Positions 11,001 to 21,900 of a stretch of 64,000 nucleotides of DNA are shown here, piece by piece. The notes beneath the pieces are model-generated. The model searched no databases and was not told the DNA's origin. It was given only the letters and a program-made list of their open reading frames with translations. Source of the DNA: Tranzscheliella williamsii. Lineage: Eukaryota > Basidiomycota > Ustilaginomycetes > Ustilaginales > Ustilaginaceae. Both the position numbers and the translations under genes were made by a program. The stretch covers positions 178,094 through 242,093 of the forward strand of contig JALBYF010000025.1 of assembly GCA_023212725.1 (NCBI GenBank), in the 5' to 3' direction. How positions within the stretch are numbered: the stretch's first letter is position 1; each line of letters starts with the position of its first letter.

Positions 11001-11907
11001 AGACACCGTCGCAGGGGATAATCTCACCTGGCTCAAGCTGGAGGATGTCGCCAACAACGACGTCATAGACGGACATGAGGGCAGGCTTGCCCTGACGAAG
11101 GACCTTAACGTCGCGCTTTTCCTTCTTGGCGTTGAGCTTTTTAAACTGACGTTCCTTTTGAAAGTCGTTGACGGAACCTACGAGATCAACGATGATGACT
11201 GCGATAAGAATGGCAACTCCCTCAACCCAGTCGACCTGGGCGGCGGGACAAGTGGTGGTGACGCCGTTCCTGACACACGCCACGAGCTCGGGCGGGGTGC
11301 CGAAGTCGGTGTAAAGACCGAGAGCGAGCGAGACGACCGCGGCAACGCAAAGAAGAATGAGGATCTTGTCTTGGAGAGCGAGCCACATGAGGAGAAGTAG
11401 ACTGTTGCTCTTGCGTTCGGGAAGAATGTTGCTGCCGTAAACACGGACTCGGTCTTGCTCGGCGGCGTTGACAAAAGAAGCATCCCTGGAGGATTGATCG
11501 GCACCTTGGGTGTTTTCGATATCGGCGTGGTCAGGAGAGGTCTCTATGGCTTTGGTTCCGCCGAGGTCGAGGCCACGGTATTCATCGGTGCCGAGGGCGT
11601 TGAGGAGGCTCTTGACGCCACCCATGTCGCGAAGCTTGTCAACCGACTTGGGATCAAGCAGATCGGCGAGCTCGACTGGCTTATGAGGAAAAGGTGTTGG
11701 ATCAACATTGCGCTGTCTCTCCTTTTCGGCAGCCAAAGCCTTGGCCTGGGCCTCTCGTCGACCAGACCGAGTGGCACCCTTGATAGACTGCTTCATGCGG
11801 CCGAAAAAGCTGACAGGCTGCTCGCTTTCGGCGGCAACCAGCATGTCTTGGTGTACCTTTTCGGTATCCGACATGGCAACAGCGGTAGGCCCGCTGGGGG
11901 CCGACAT
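8029..11907 (-). CDS. PMC1: P-type Ca2+-transporting ATPase (PMCA/Pmc1 type)
   Basis: 1292 residues from the ATG at 11907; the open frame extends 18 codons further upstream but without an ATG, and a second ATG lies at 11874. Family hallmarks are in order: a TGES-like actuator motif (ATGESD), PEGLP in the fourth membrane helix (about residue 456), the phosphorylation loop DKTGTLTQNEM with the aspartate near residue 500, a KGASE nucleotide-binding motif, TGDGTNDGPA near 872, and C-terminal membrane helices. Proteins of this type pump cytosolic Ca2+ into the vacuole (yeast Pmc1) or out of the cell (PMCA), using ATP. The length and long N-terminal tail fit fungal Pmc1 homologues. The C-terminal tail after the last helix is about 100 residues, basic and Pro-rich, where a calmodulin site might sit, but I see no clear one. 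It appears intronless and converges with the upstream Ser-rich gene. Confidence 0.93.
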   Translation of the reverse strand: MSAPSGPTAVAMSDTEKVHQDMLVAAESEQPVSFFGRMKQSIKGATRSGRREAQAKALAAEKERQRNVDPTPFPHKPVELADLLDPKSVDKLRDMGGVKSLLNALGTDEYRGLDLGGTKAIETSPDHADIENTQGADQSSRDASFVNAAEQDRVRVYGSNILPERKSNSLLLLMWLALQDKILILLCVAAVVSLALGLYTDFGTPPELVACVRNGVTTTCPAAQVDWVEGVAILIAVIIVDLVGSVNDFQKERQFKKLNAKKEKRDVKVLRQGKPALMSVYDVVVGDILQLEPGEIIPCDGVFLRGHNVKCDESGATGESDMIRKVSYDECIADLDEARRNNEKPKNRDCFLISGSKVLEGVGEYVVIAVGPTSFNGKLMLSLRSDAEDTPLQSKLNRLADLIAKLGSTAGLVLFTALMIRFFVHLAQEPDRSSNDKAQDFIQILIIAVTIVVVAVPEGLPLAVTLALAFATKRMTNMNLLVRLLGACETMANASVVCTDKTGTLTQNEMSVVAGSIGVDFKFADRLEANRSRVKTEHDDGHESQTWILEQQELNTVIDGPLRTLLNDSIAINSTAFEEVEEANNEPATAVTALKKHGVFGFLRNKATGTEDKKKQIGFVGSKTETALLKMAKQLKWEDYRAARERAQVVQMIPFSSERKAMGVVVKKPEGGFRLYLKGASEVLTKLCTQHVEVARPDNAAIDQSLRLVALDSAKQNKVNASITGFANQTLRTLALAYRDFESFPPADAEYDESGEVEYASLAKDLTLIAIAAIEDPLRPGVTEAVEACRKAGVQVKMCTGDNVLTAKSIATQCGIYTPGGIVMEGPVFRKLNRTDMLEVVPRLQVLARSSPEDKKILVESLKSLGEVVGVTGDGTNDGPALKTANVGFSMGIAGTEVAKEASDIILMDDNFASIVSAIMWGRCVNDAVRKFLQFQLSVNISAVIVTFVTAVASEEGESALKAVQLLWINLIMDTLAALALATDPATPDLLDRKPDRRNAPLISVDMWKMIVGQSIYQFTVILVLQFAGKSILHLEGPLGETELSALVFNTFVWCQLFNQVNSRSLNRRLNIFSNLHKNPWFIGIMAIEIGFQVLIMFVGGAAFSVVKLSARDWGVSIVIGAVSWPLAVLIRLLPTQPLERVLVRWNIVADANALPAPATEAAEEGKRVRTFSEWLPAVGEVGEQLNLFRGVRGGRIRATPRIYESRERQLASANVRHQSILAMVPGFVVAGIGGHWRAAPDARTEPPPREKPTQPTTTVDTATLFKDGRLTFHPETRDDDDLLRRLKSGGS

Positions 11908-13580
11908 TGTGGAGCGGAAAAGAGGGGTAAAGTAGGGGTATACGAGGAGAGTGAAGCGCAAGCTTCGGACTGGTTACAGTGAGGCACCTACTTGGGGTAT
12001 TAAATGGAGTGAGGGACTGACGAAGAACAGGGACGGAAGAGACAATTCAGCCGGTCATAATGATATCAGGGGCAGGGGTGTAGAGGGAGGACGGGGTGAC
12101 GAGAAAGAAGGACGAAGGATGAAGGAGGCGGACTCTGTCGGTGATGAAGGATGTTGGTTGCAACTATATATCAAACAAGCGGGGGCGCAGCTAAGCTGGA
12201 GTGGGGCAACGTGCGCAGCCCAAAATAGCAAGCAAGGAGGAAATGCAAAGGTGAATGGATTGCCAAGCCGTCAAATAATGTGAATGTTGCCACAGGGAAA
12301 GACTAAAAAAAGATCGAGGCCTAACCTGCGCTAAATCAACCAAGCCGCGTCGCCCGAAGCGGAGGCACTCACACGCACACTGAATCATCATGAAGCGCAT
12401 TGCTGGGCATGGAAGGAGTTCCGCAAGCTTGTGGTAGATCAAGCGGGGCGGACTGTCAAACCAGGGACAAGGGCGATGCGTGCCAAGACCAAGAAAGAAG
12501 CTAGCCTCGCAGTGAAGCGAGTCGACGCATTAAGGCAGGAAGACATTAAGGCAGGGCATGACACAGAACGTATCTGCCAATTCCGCTGCAACGTTGTATT
12601 TTCATCCAGCCATTGTAATCGCTAGCCACTGGGTGCTGAATCCCGAAAATTCACAGCCTCAACCTGGAATAGTAGAACCACTCAGCCAGCCTGTACGTAA
12701 TACAGCCACACAATGTCTGTATTCATTTCTACTACTCGGTCTTGGTAACTTTACGCGCGACAAAGGTTAGAAGCTGCGCGAACCAATTTCTCCGTTGCCA
12801 CCGCATTCATGATTCGCAATTGATAGATATCTGTGATCAGAGCGCGTCATCAGCCAACATAGCCCTTCTACCGCTTAGCCAACCCCCGTCAAGGCTGTGA
12901 TGGCAGAGATGCCGACAGCGCTTGCTTGCTTTCGCCGTGTTCTCGGCAGTTATTTCTTCCTCGAAGTCTTGCAGAGACAGTGGCGACGTTCGAGTGTGGA
13001 TGGGAGGCTGTGATGGTCCCCGACCGGAAATCTTGCGGCTTGTCGCAAGCGGCGAAGAAGATCCGACCGAGCTTCTCTCGAACTGCGGTGGCTGTGCTGG
13101 TTTCTAGGCGGGGACCTCTTCAAGGAGCTTGGGCAGGAACATGGCTGCGCGTGTTTGGTGCAGGCCCGTTGCGCGACCGATGTAGGGACGGCAGGTCTTG
13201 GCATTGTCTTGGCAGTTGCTCCCGTCCGCTCACTCATCTTTCCATCCGCCCTCGTCGTCGCGCCTGTTGGCCAACCAAGCAGCGTCGCTCAAAACGTGCG
13301 CCCCAAAACCCCGCCCGCTTCCGAATGGCAAGCTGTAGGCGCAACCTCGGACGGTGCGCAGCGTAGGCTTCCGCTCACGATATGCGGATCAAGTAGGGTC
13401 CTACCCGTGCGCTTCTAAGCGCGCCGCAGCGTCCTCTGTTAAATCACAGTCTTCGCTGCACGACACGGTCGAGATCGCGCACAGGCGAGGCGGACAGGCC
13501 AACATAAGTGGTAAATCCGCGAGTGCAAGAGGGGGATAAACTGGACCGCGACACGGCGCCGGTGCGGGTGGGGGGCGTGG
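11908..13580. other. Intergenic: Ca2+ ATPase promoter and NOL11-like gene 3' flank
   Basis: About 1.7 kb with no recognisable gene. The part near 11908-12200 is the 5' leader/promoter of the minus-strand ATPase. Open frames of 60-146 codons are present at 12922-13540 but lack protein-like character and overlap one another in several frames. I see nothing else in it. Confidence 0.5.
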
Positions 13581-16394
13581 TTAGAGCTCGAGGAGCTCGA
13601 AGGCGTAGGCGCCGACGAGCATGCTCTGTTCGAGGATCTCGAGACGGCGCGTTTTCGTCTCGCCCTGGGTGCCGAGTTTGAGGCCGAGGGCACCGCCGGT
13701 TTCGGCGCGCAGCGCTGCGTGGGCACGGTGGCTGGTCTGGACGCGCGCGTTGCCGGCCGATGCCAGCGTGCCGCCCGCGGCGAGCGGTGTCGGCTTGGCC
13801 AGCGCGCGCTGCGCCACGCTCCGCCCGCGCTCCATCTGCAACTCGGCCTCCAGCTTGGCAAACGCCGACAGCGGCGCCTTGAGCAGCCCCAGCCCCGAAA
13901 CCACCTCCACATACCGCCCCGTCGTCCGTGCCAGCGACCGCACCGCCGCAAACGTCCCCGCCGTTGACAGCAGCAGCGGGAAAAATGTGTCCATCACGTC
14001 GGTGGCAAACTTCATCACTGCCTCTGCGTCCGGCGTTTCCTCGGAACCTCCCGCCGCGTCCAGCGGCGCTTCAACCGCTTGAGCCAGCCATACGTTACAG
14101 ATCTGGAGTAGAGCCACCACCTGATCAACGTCTCTGATCTGTTGCTTGAGCGCACGTCGCAGCGCAGGCCGCGAGACAGGCAGGCCCACCAGTTCAGCGA
14201 GCATGCCAACCATCTGCGTCACCTTGCTGGTCCCGCCTGATGGACTGCCACGTTCTGTCGACGCCAGCCGCATCGCTGTCGCCAACATGGCCACCAGCTC
14301 GTCCTCGGAGACGTTCTTGATACGCCGCAGTGCCAGCTGGAGCAGCTCGATGTCTTCTTTGCTCCGCAGACGCGACCAGAAGCGCGCTGCTTTGTCGCTA
14401 ACCACAGCACCAGCGCCAGCGGGCAAGGTGAATACGGAGGCATGTACATCCTCGTGCGTTAGGAGCAGCTTCAACGCCCCTCGTGAGTACGCTGCATCGG
14501 CCGGCCCACCCTCTGGCAGTACCAGATCGAGCAACGAAACATAGAAATCGGCATCGGCATCCGAGGATACAACTTGCAGCCTCTGGCCGTCGGCCGTGCG
14601 CTGTGACAGCCACGCTTCCAGCGTCGATTCCATCTTGGCGGCGATAGAAGCGGCCTTATTGGCACCTGTGACGCTCTGCTGCATCCCTTCCAGCTCGGAA
14701 AGTAGCTCGGCACGGCTGCGATCGACCTCAGCCAGCACCGCCGAGGTGGCAGATGCTTGCGGTCGCGACTCCACCGACAGTTTCGAGCCTATCCACCGCG
14801 ATGTTAGATCCCCCTTGCCCAGCGCATGTCGCAGTACGCTCACGTCGGGCACAACGAATGGCAGGGTCAGAACGCTGAATCTGCGCTGCTGTGGAGTCGG
14901 CTGTGTAGAAGCCGCAGAGGGAGATATCTCGGCAGGGCCAAGCACCATCACCGCCATGGATCCGGCGATGCGGGAAGCTGAGACGCTCGTCGACGGCTGC
15001 TGGCCGCCACCGCTGGTGGTAAATGGAACAGGCCAGTCGATCTGGCGCAAAACCGCATTCAGGTTGAGGTCGACCAGCAGCGCTACCACTTTCTCCTTGT
15101 CGGAAGCGGACTGTACTTGCGTCAGGCCGCAAACGAGCGCGTGGTCGCGGCTGAGAAGAAGCAGACAGGACGAAGAGGCGGCGGGACCGAGGGAAGCCAG
15201 CGAGGGGACGGAGATGACCTCAGGTCTGGTCAGCACCGGCGCACCAGCATCTGACAGCTCGAGGCGTAGAGAAACCATATCTCCATTGCGCAACAGAATG
15301 ACAAGGCGGCCATCGGCATGCAGCTGGACATCGTTGACTTGCTGGGCATCGTCGATACCTGGAATCTGCGTTGCACCCAACCGGAGACTGGAGATATCAG
15401 ATGCCGCTCCACTATCGAATGACCTGGAAAAGGTGACAATATCCAGTTCCAACGGGCCGTGAGGTTGGCTGACATCTTGCGCTTCGACCGCATCGGCATC
15501 GTTGGTAGCATCGCTGCTGTCCTTCTTCGCCTTTTTGCTTTTCTTCTTCTTCTTGCTTTCGCCAGTCTGTGCAGCGTCGCGCGACGCGATGCAAGCTGAA
15601 GAAATAGCGACGCGAAGGCCGACCAGAGCGGCTTCTTCAATGCGTGAGTTGGTGGAGACAAGCTTCTTGGCGGACTCCTGATCGAGCAGGCTCACGTGAA
15701 AATGAGCGCGAGGGGACCGGTCAGTCGTAGTCGCATGGACAGTGTGTGAGACACCAAGTGCGGTGGCAGCATCCTGCATGGACTCATCGTCGTCAAAGGA
15801 CAGTGGAGCGTGAGATATAACACTGAGGCTGTCGTCGAGATGCGTGAGCACCACACGACCGTCGCAAAGGGGCTGGATGAGCTTGACAGCGGCATTGACG
15901 GCAAGAATCTCCTTCTTGACGTTGACCTGGGCGTTCTCCTTTCCTTTGGCGGAGAGCTCCTCGACATAGGTCCATAGCTCGGTGTTGCTTTCCTGACGGT
16001 GTGCCTGCGTCTGAATGGCCACATATGTGGTGCGCAACGACTTTCCTGCGCCGAGAGGCCGCAGTAGAGTGAGGGGAGCGGAAGTGGCGACATCCGCTGG
16101 CGAAAGAGTGAAGCTCTGGATCGGAGTCTGAGTCTGAGGATTGATAAGGTTGATCGCATGACCCAGGATCAGGATCGGAAGGGTGCCCTTAAGTCTCCGA
16201 AGGGAGCGAGCGTTGGCCGAAACCTTGTAAGCGTTCCCGACAGAGACGAGCGACCTCTTGGTGGTGGAAACGTTGCTCGCCGGCACAGCGGATCGGACCG
16301 CTTCCGATGGCGATGGACTTAGATGTGACAAAAGAGTGTTGGGTGTCGCAAGATCCGGCGCTGGCTGGGATGCCATCTTTGTGAGGTCCGCCAT
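13581..16394 (-). CDS. Probable ribosome-biogenesis factor, NOL11/Utp8-like
   Basis: 937 residues with ATG at 16394 (a second Met at codon 7). The first half alternates beta-strand-like segments with phrases such as GHAINLINPQTQTPIQSF, suggestive of a degenerate WD40-type propeller. A very basic stretch (KKKKKSKKAKK) near residues 277-290 looks like a nuclear or nucleolar localisation signal. The C-terminal half is helical, with the run DQVVALLQICNVWLAQAVEA followed after an acidic linker by a segment MDTFFPLLLST. That arrangement resembles the C-terminal domain of NOL11, a t-UTP/UTP-A component of the small-subunit processome that supports Pol I transcription and 18S rRNA maturation; yeast Utp8 is the functional counterpart. 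The assignment rests on overall pattern, not on a diagnostic motif, so another WD-like nucleolar protein is possible. Codons at the 3' end (13581-13800) turn C-ending. Confidence 0.5.
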   Translation of the reverse strand: MADLTKMASQPAPDLATPNTLLSHLSPSPSEAVRSAVPASNVSTTKRSLVSVGNAYKVSANARSLRRLKGTLPILILGHAINLINPQTQTPIQSFTLSPADVATSAPLTLLRPLGAGKSLRTTYVAIQTQAHRQESNTELWTYVEELSAKGKENAQVNVKKEILAVNAAVKLIQPLCDGRVVLTHLDDSLSVISHAPLSFDDDESMQDAATALGVSHTVHATTTDRSPRAHFHVSLLDQESAKKLVSTNSRIEEAALVGLRVAISSACIASRDAAQTGESKKKKKSKKAKKDSSDATNDADAVEAQDVSQPHGPLELDIVTFSRSFDSGAASDISSLRLGATQIPGIDDAQQVNDVQLHADGRLVILLRNGDMVSLRLELSDAGAPVLTRPEVISVPSLASLGPAASSSCLLLLSRDHALVCGLTQVQSASDKEKVVALLVDLNLNAVLRQIDWPVPFTTSGGGQQPSTSVSASRIAGSMAVMVLGPAEISPSAASTQPTPQQRRFSVLTLPFVVPDVSVLRHALGKGDLTSRWIGSKLSVESRPQASATSAVLAEVDRSRAELLSELEGMQQSVTGANKAASIAAKMESTLEAWLSQRTADGQRLQVVSSDADADFYVSLLDLVLPEGGPADAAYSRGALKLLLTHEDVHASVFTLPAGAGAVVSDKAARFWSRLRSKEDIELLQLALRRIKNVSEDELVAMLATAMRLASTERGSPSGGTSKVTQMVGMLAELVGLPVSRPALRRALKQQIRDVDQVVALLQICNVWLAQAVEAPLDAAGGSEETPDAEAVMKFATDVMDTFFPLLLSTAGTFAAVRSLARTTGRYVEVVSGLGLLKAPLSAFAKLEAELQMERGRSVAQRALAKPTPLAAGGTLASAGNARVQTSHRAHAALRAETGGALGLKLGTQGETKTRRLEILEQSMLVGAYAFELLEL

Positions 16395-18909
16395 CGTGAC
16401 GGTATGGATGGCTACTTTGCCGCGCTGTTGATGATGAACAACGTCTTACAACAACCAGGCTGTCAAGGTGATGCGGATAGAGGGTGCCCTTTGCTCGGCT
16501 GGGCTGTGACATTAGTTGCCCAGGCAAAAATTTCAAGGCGTCACAGCCACTGCAATCACAATTTTCGGGCGAGCAGAAGAATTCACGTAACGTTATTTGC
16601 CTATACACACCAGAAGGCCAGATAGAGCTCGCAGGCTTTGTCAGCGTGACTATCACAGAAAGTGCGGCTTTCGGGAATCGCAAAATAAATCGTGGATCGG
16701 ACTCACCTGGATTTGGTTTGCACTAGGCTATGTGCTCTAACATCTGGCCTAAGCCACCAGAAGCTGGGGATTCTCGTTTGTGACAACTCATACCCAACCT
16801 ATGCACGCTGGAAATGCTGGCTGAAGGCTGCCATGCCAACTTTGCGCTATTCGTCCTACGAACGATAATGCCGATCTGAGTGACGCAGTCGCGGGTGGGG
16901 CCGTCGGTTGGACTTGCCAAACAGCGCACAGGCGCAGGCGCTCCCACCGAAAAGAGGGAGAGCATTCACAATGCTCGCTCGAAGCCAAATGATGGCGGAC
17001 CGTGGCAATGAAGCTGAATGCGCAAAACCCACCCTTACCCGGCGTTGCAAGCTGTGTAGGCAAAGCTGGGGTAGAGTCTTGAATGGCAGCGGCCCCGGCA
17101 GCCCCAATACACAGCCCACCCAGCGCGCTATGACGGGAAATCTCAAAGACGCCTATGACTGTCACAAGTCCGGTGCTTACATGGCGAACGCAATCAAAAG
17201 CGAAATCACAATCACAGTCACTATCACACGGACCTCGAAGCCGCTTATAGAGTGTCAATGGATGGTAGCCAAGTTTGCGCACTTGGCCTCACCTTGTTGC
17301 AGACCAAGGTACGGCACATAGCACTCATAGTCACACTGTGACTGTAACTGGCAACACGCAGATTCGGCGACGCTTTGTCTCGCCAAGACTTTGCACCTGC
17401 GAAACCATCCACTCAAGGACCCACCACAGCGGAGAAGACGGACGCTAGCTGTGAGATGACCGCCCGGGGATCATAATGAACTGTTCGTAGCCAGACTGGA
17501 GGCATCCTGGCTTGTTTCATGGCCAGCGTAGTATGATAATATCGATCCCCATTGTGACGGATGTAGCTGTCTGCATGGCTTACTGGTAGCAGCGACGCCC
17601 ACAGACACATCCGTATTCAAGAATATAGCAGCTAGTTAAAGTACGTCGCCCACATGCAGCGATGGGTGCTTCGGCGTCTCTCCGTTTGGAATAGTCTGAT
17701 TGCACCGCAACCGATATACAGTATTTTATAATTGGCAGTCGCGAAAGGGCGCGATTATTGGAACTCAGAGGTAGATAGTTAGTTATCTTTCAATCTGAGA
17801 CACGCAGGTGATGCATGCTCTCGAGCCACTAGCTTACGCCCGGTCAACCTTGGCTAAGCTGCCTTTGCTTCCTCCTTACGCAGGGCTCCAGCCTCTCGCT
17901 CTGTGCATCGATGTTTGCTGTTGGCGTCGGTCCAGTGTCATTGTGATCTCTTCTTACGCCACAAGCTCGACTGCTCGCTGCACGCCCATAAGCAGTACGC
18001 AAGCGTGAGTGCATGGGTCGGAAAGGGCTGTATAGCGATCACATTCACAAGACAGAAGTGTGTGTGCAAAGTGGAAATCGTGAATGCAAAGTCGTCTGTC
18101 TCTTACCTGGTTGCACGCATTTGCGGCTCGCACTTTTCGTCCACCGCGTGTCACGGCGTTGGTACAGTCCTATCGTCAAATGTCATCCACAGCCATCTCT
18201 TCCTCTTCCAACACCTCTCTCTCTCTCTCTTCGCGCTCGCCCTCTGTACTCTCGACAGCGTCAACTTATATACCATACCCGTTCGGTGCTGTTCGCCTTC
18301 GTCACGAAGCTCGCACGTCATCAACACACATCTTCGGTGCTTCGACGTTCCTTTCACGGCTGCAATACAACGCCAAGCTTCGGTTCATCGATCCACGTTG
18401 TCGTGAATCACGTCTGTATCTCCTCATTCGCGTCAATTGACCGCTGCGGTTCATCTCGAAGATGATAGCCCGCGCGCGCCTCTAACTTCTATATACACCG
18501 CTTCCTCCTTCGATCGGTTCTTTGTTGTGCTGCTGACTGTCACATCTCAATCGCCTGCCCGCAGCACTGAATTGCTATACTGCCAACATCACTTGACCGT
18601 GCACCTTCCCAAAACAAGCAAGTACGCCCTGGCACCGCCTCTTTTCCGCCCAAACTCGTAACTACAGCTGCGTTGAAAGTTCTATCCAGCATACCCTGCC
18701 ACTCGATCCTTCATCCCGCCTGACTGCGTGCCGAACATCCTGGCACGCTCTGTCCAACACCGCCTCATACAGTCGAACACCGTATACCTTCACGTCTTCG
18801 CCTAGGATTGTACAGACGCAAATCCGCATTACCATCAGACGGGGACGTTTCTCACCCATTCGCTGAGCTACCAACTGTGCATCCACTTCAAGGATCAACT
18901 CCACCGACG
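16395..18909. other. Large divergent intergenic region (2.5 kb)
   Basis: It separates the divergently transcribed NOL11-like gene (minus) and the histone-fold gene (plus). No gene is recognisable. Small features are an AC-rich stretch around 17190-17230 (imperfect AATCAC repeats) and a pyrimidine-rich leader from about 18150 onward that includes a (CT)8 run. The right third is probably promoter plus 5' UTR of the downstream gene. Confidence 0.5.
18215..18230 (+). repeat. (CT)8 dinucleotide run in the presumed 5' leader
   Basis: Sixteen bases of uninterrupted CT repeat within a generally pyrimidine-rich stretch about 680 bp upstream of the ATG at 18910. CT-rich blocks near transcription starts are common in fungal promoters. 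Confidence 0.8.
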
Positions 18910-21900
18910 ATGCCTTCCTCGAATGGCCACGGTCTCATTGCAGCCACCGATGCTCCCTCCTACATTAGCGCTCGGTCCGCAAATTCTTTCCTGTCCGAAA
19001 GCAGACCTACAAGGATTCAGGCAGAGGCACTCCTCGTGCTCAATCGTCTCCTCGATGAGCTCCTTCTTCTCATCCTCAGCTCCGCCAAGAGTTTAGCCAC
19101 AGACAGGATCAAAACCGATGGCATGCTCAAGGTGCTTAGCAACAACCAGCTTGCCAAAGACGCTGTGCTAGAGGCGGAGCTTGAGCTCCGCAGTTATCTC
19201 GAAGGCAAACGCGCCGAAGGTGGCAAGATGCCGCTAGGCCTTCTTGCCACCTCTCGTCTCGATGGCACCGAGGATTTCCCAGTCAATAGCGCTTACAACG
19301 CTCTACGTATACGATGCCAGTACTATTCTACCCTCGGCGAATGTGAGGACGACAGTGCCGGAGTGGATCAGAACATCATGAGTAGCGACGGTCGGCCCAT
19401 TGCCACCATCACTCCCGGAGTCGCTATCTACATAACTGCGCTGCTCGAATTTGTTGCCGAACATGTTCTTAAGAATATGGCTCGTGTCATTGAGCGTGAC
19501 AACTCTGACGAGGCGAGCCTGTATGATCTTCGCGCCGCCATCAATGAGGACGAGCTTCTCTCTCAGCTTTACAACAAGATGTCGATCAAAGTGGAGATCG
19601 CCCGTCGCATCGAGATATATGAAGGCCGCCGTCGCAAGGTCAACGACGACACCACTCTGAAGGGCATCAGATCGGACGCCAGAGTAGTCAAGCCCTGGCA
19701 AGTCCCAAGCGATGCCGACTTTGACGAGGCAGCCGGGGGTTCGGCCATCTTCTCCTCCAAAAGGTCTTCCGTCCAGTATCCGCCACGTAATGAAGGTGCC
19801 CCTATGGTCAAGCACGGCCGTGCAGCTTCCAGTCTCGGGCACACCGCATCGACACGCGATAGCTTCGCCACTGGCAACACGCTAGCTTCTACAACGACAG
19901 CCACTACAGTCTCCAGCGCTGCTCCCTCCAGCTCCCAGTCATCCAGCGCCCTACCCTCGGACAGTATCCAAGGCAGCAACGTTGGCAGACGGCAAAGTTC
20001 AGACCGAGGTTGGTCTGGTGTCTTTGGCAACATGAAACGTCGCAACAGCTTTCGACAGAGCTCCAGCCACGAAACGTCCGGAGGTGTGGGCAAAACACTT
20101 TCTCCCCCTGGAACTGGGATCACACCGAGCGCACAGATGGATGGGGCTGTGGACGCAGATGACGATTTTGAGGCGCTCATGATGTCTGGCCAGACGATGA
20201 AGGTCTCTCTAACACCCAACCGGCTACGGACGATCGAGGTTGCCATGCAGGACGCAGAAGCGGGCAAGAACACTGCCAGAAGGCGACCGGGCACCGCTGG
20301 CGCCGCTACTCTTCGGGATGACAATTTTCCCCAAGCGCTGCGTGCTCTAGATCAAGACCAGCAGCCTTCTATTCGAAGAACTCCTTCGGTCCGCAGTCGC
20401 AACAACGACACCATCAACAGCACGGACAACAGTAACGGAAGCATCAACGACACTAGCATCAGCAATGGTCACGTCACCCCGACCAGCATCCCGCGCCCTG
20501 GCTCGCGAGGACCTCTGCAGGCTACGGCACGCGCCGAGAGGAGGATTGCAGCTCCGCCGCCATCTTCCTACCGTAGCCCGTCACCCGCCGTGCTGAACAA
20601 TGTGTATGCTCGGGAAGGCGCGTCAAGCGGCTACGCAGATGAGGATCCGCCACTCTCGGCCGGATCGCAACGTTCCTTCAAGCGCCTGCAGCCGCGTGCA
20701 AGTGAAACAGGGAAAGAATCCGCTTCACAGGATCTTGTAGACCTCTTCAAGACGACCCCTCCGATGGCGGGCGCCGAACAATTTAGTGGTAATTCACCCA
20801 AGGCCTATGAACTGGCAGATGCCGATGGCAGTCGGAAGGCTGGGGTTGGCGGCCGTGTGCGCAATTTATTCGGTCGAAAGTCCAATGGCAGCGGAACGGT
20901 GCCTATGTCGCCTCGAATCCCATCATCGCGTTCGCCACGCATGGATGCCAACTCAAGCTGGGAGGGATCACGCGATACCATTGTCACCAGCAGCCCCGCC
21001 AACTCCTTGGATCAGGCGAGAACTGCACCCTCGTTGAACGGGGCGACGAGCTACTCAAACAGGCCTACCACGTCAACATCTTCAACATCAGCATCAGAGC
21101 ACGGCTCTTTCGTCCCCTCTGGTCTCGGCCACAAACAGCTACCGGGCGTCACTGTGACTGAAAGTCCCCGGCCTGGGTCTTCGGCCCGGAGCATTGGAGG
21201 AGCGCCAGACAGGGGCACAAATGCTACTGTAGCTACAGGCGCGATCGATCCGAAACGTGCCTCCATACCGTCACGATCCCCGAGCTTGACACGGAAGATC
21301 CCCACGGGCCATGAGGATTCCACGCTCGGCGATACTAGCGCAGGCAGCGATACCGGCGTTTCACGTCACTCTGGCGTCACAAGTGCATATGAAGAGCCAC
21401 GAGGCACAGATGCACATGCCTCGCCAACACTCAGACCCAGAGTAGTGGAGGAACCACCTAGTCGCAAAGTACCGTGGGGCTACAAGCGTAACTCGTCCAG
21501 CATCGGTCATGCTACCGAGCGCAACGGCAGTGGAACTCCTACTTCAGATCGACGCAGGAGCGCGGGCTATCAGAGCTCTAATGGCCACGGTGTCTTGCCC
21601 GTAAAAAGTTCGCTGACAGCTTCTTCGGACCAAGACTTGCATGCACAGAGTTCTGTCGCTCCCAATGACGAAGGCAGCAACGCGGCAACCGGGCCGAGGA
21701 CGCCTAGTGCATACTCTCAACAGATTTTCCGGCGCGGTTCGATCACACAAGAATCCAGTGCTTCGACTCGAACGTCGATGAGCCATCTGCAGAGAAGAAG
21801 CGCACAGGCAGAGATGATCCAGGTACTGGCAGATCTCGAGAGACGAATGCGATTGTGCACTTCGGCGGACGAGTGCCGCGCACTGGTGCGCAAAGCGATG

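Noticed and set aside
12922..13418. Overlapping small ORFs upstream of the NOL11-like gene stop
   Set aside because: Three frames are open at once and none shows a motif; typical of GC-rich non-coding DNA.
16788..17282. 164-codon minus-strand open frame in the large intergenic region
   Set aside because: It has no domain, is Cys/Ser/His-rich in an unpatterned way, and overlaps an equally long frame on the other strand.
17329..17343. Palindrome AGTCACA-C-TGTGACT
   Set aside because: Seven-bp arms around one base are expected about four times by chance in 64 kb, and nothing nearby supports a function.
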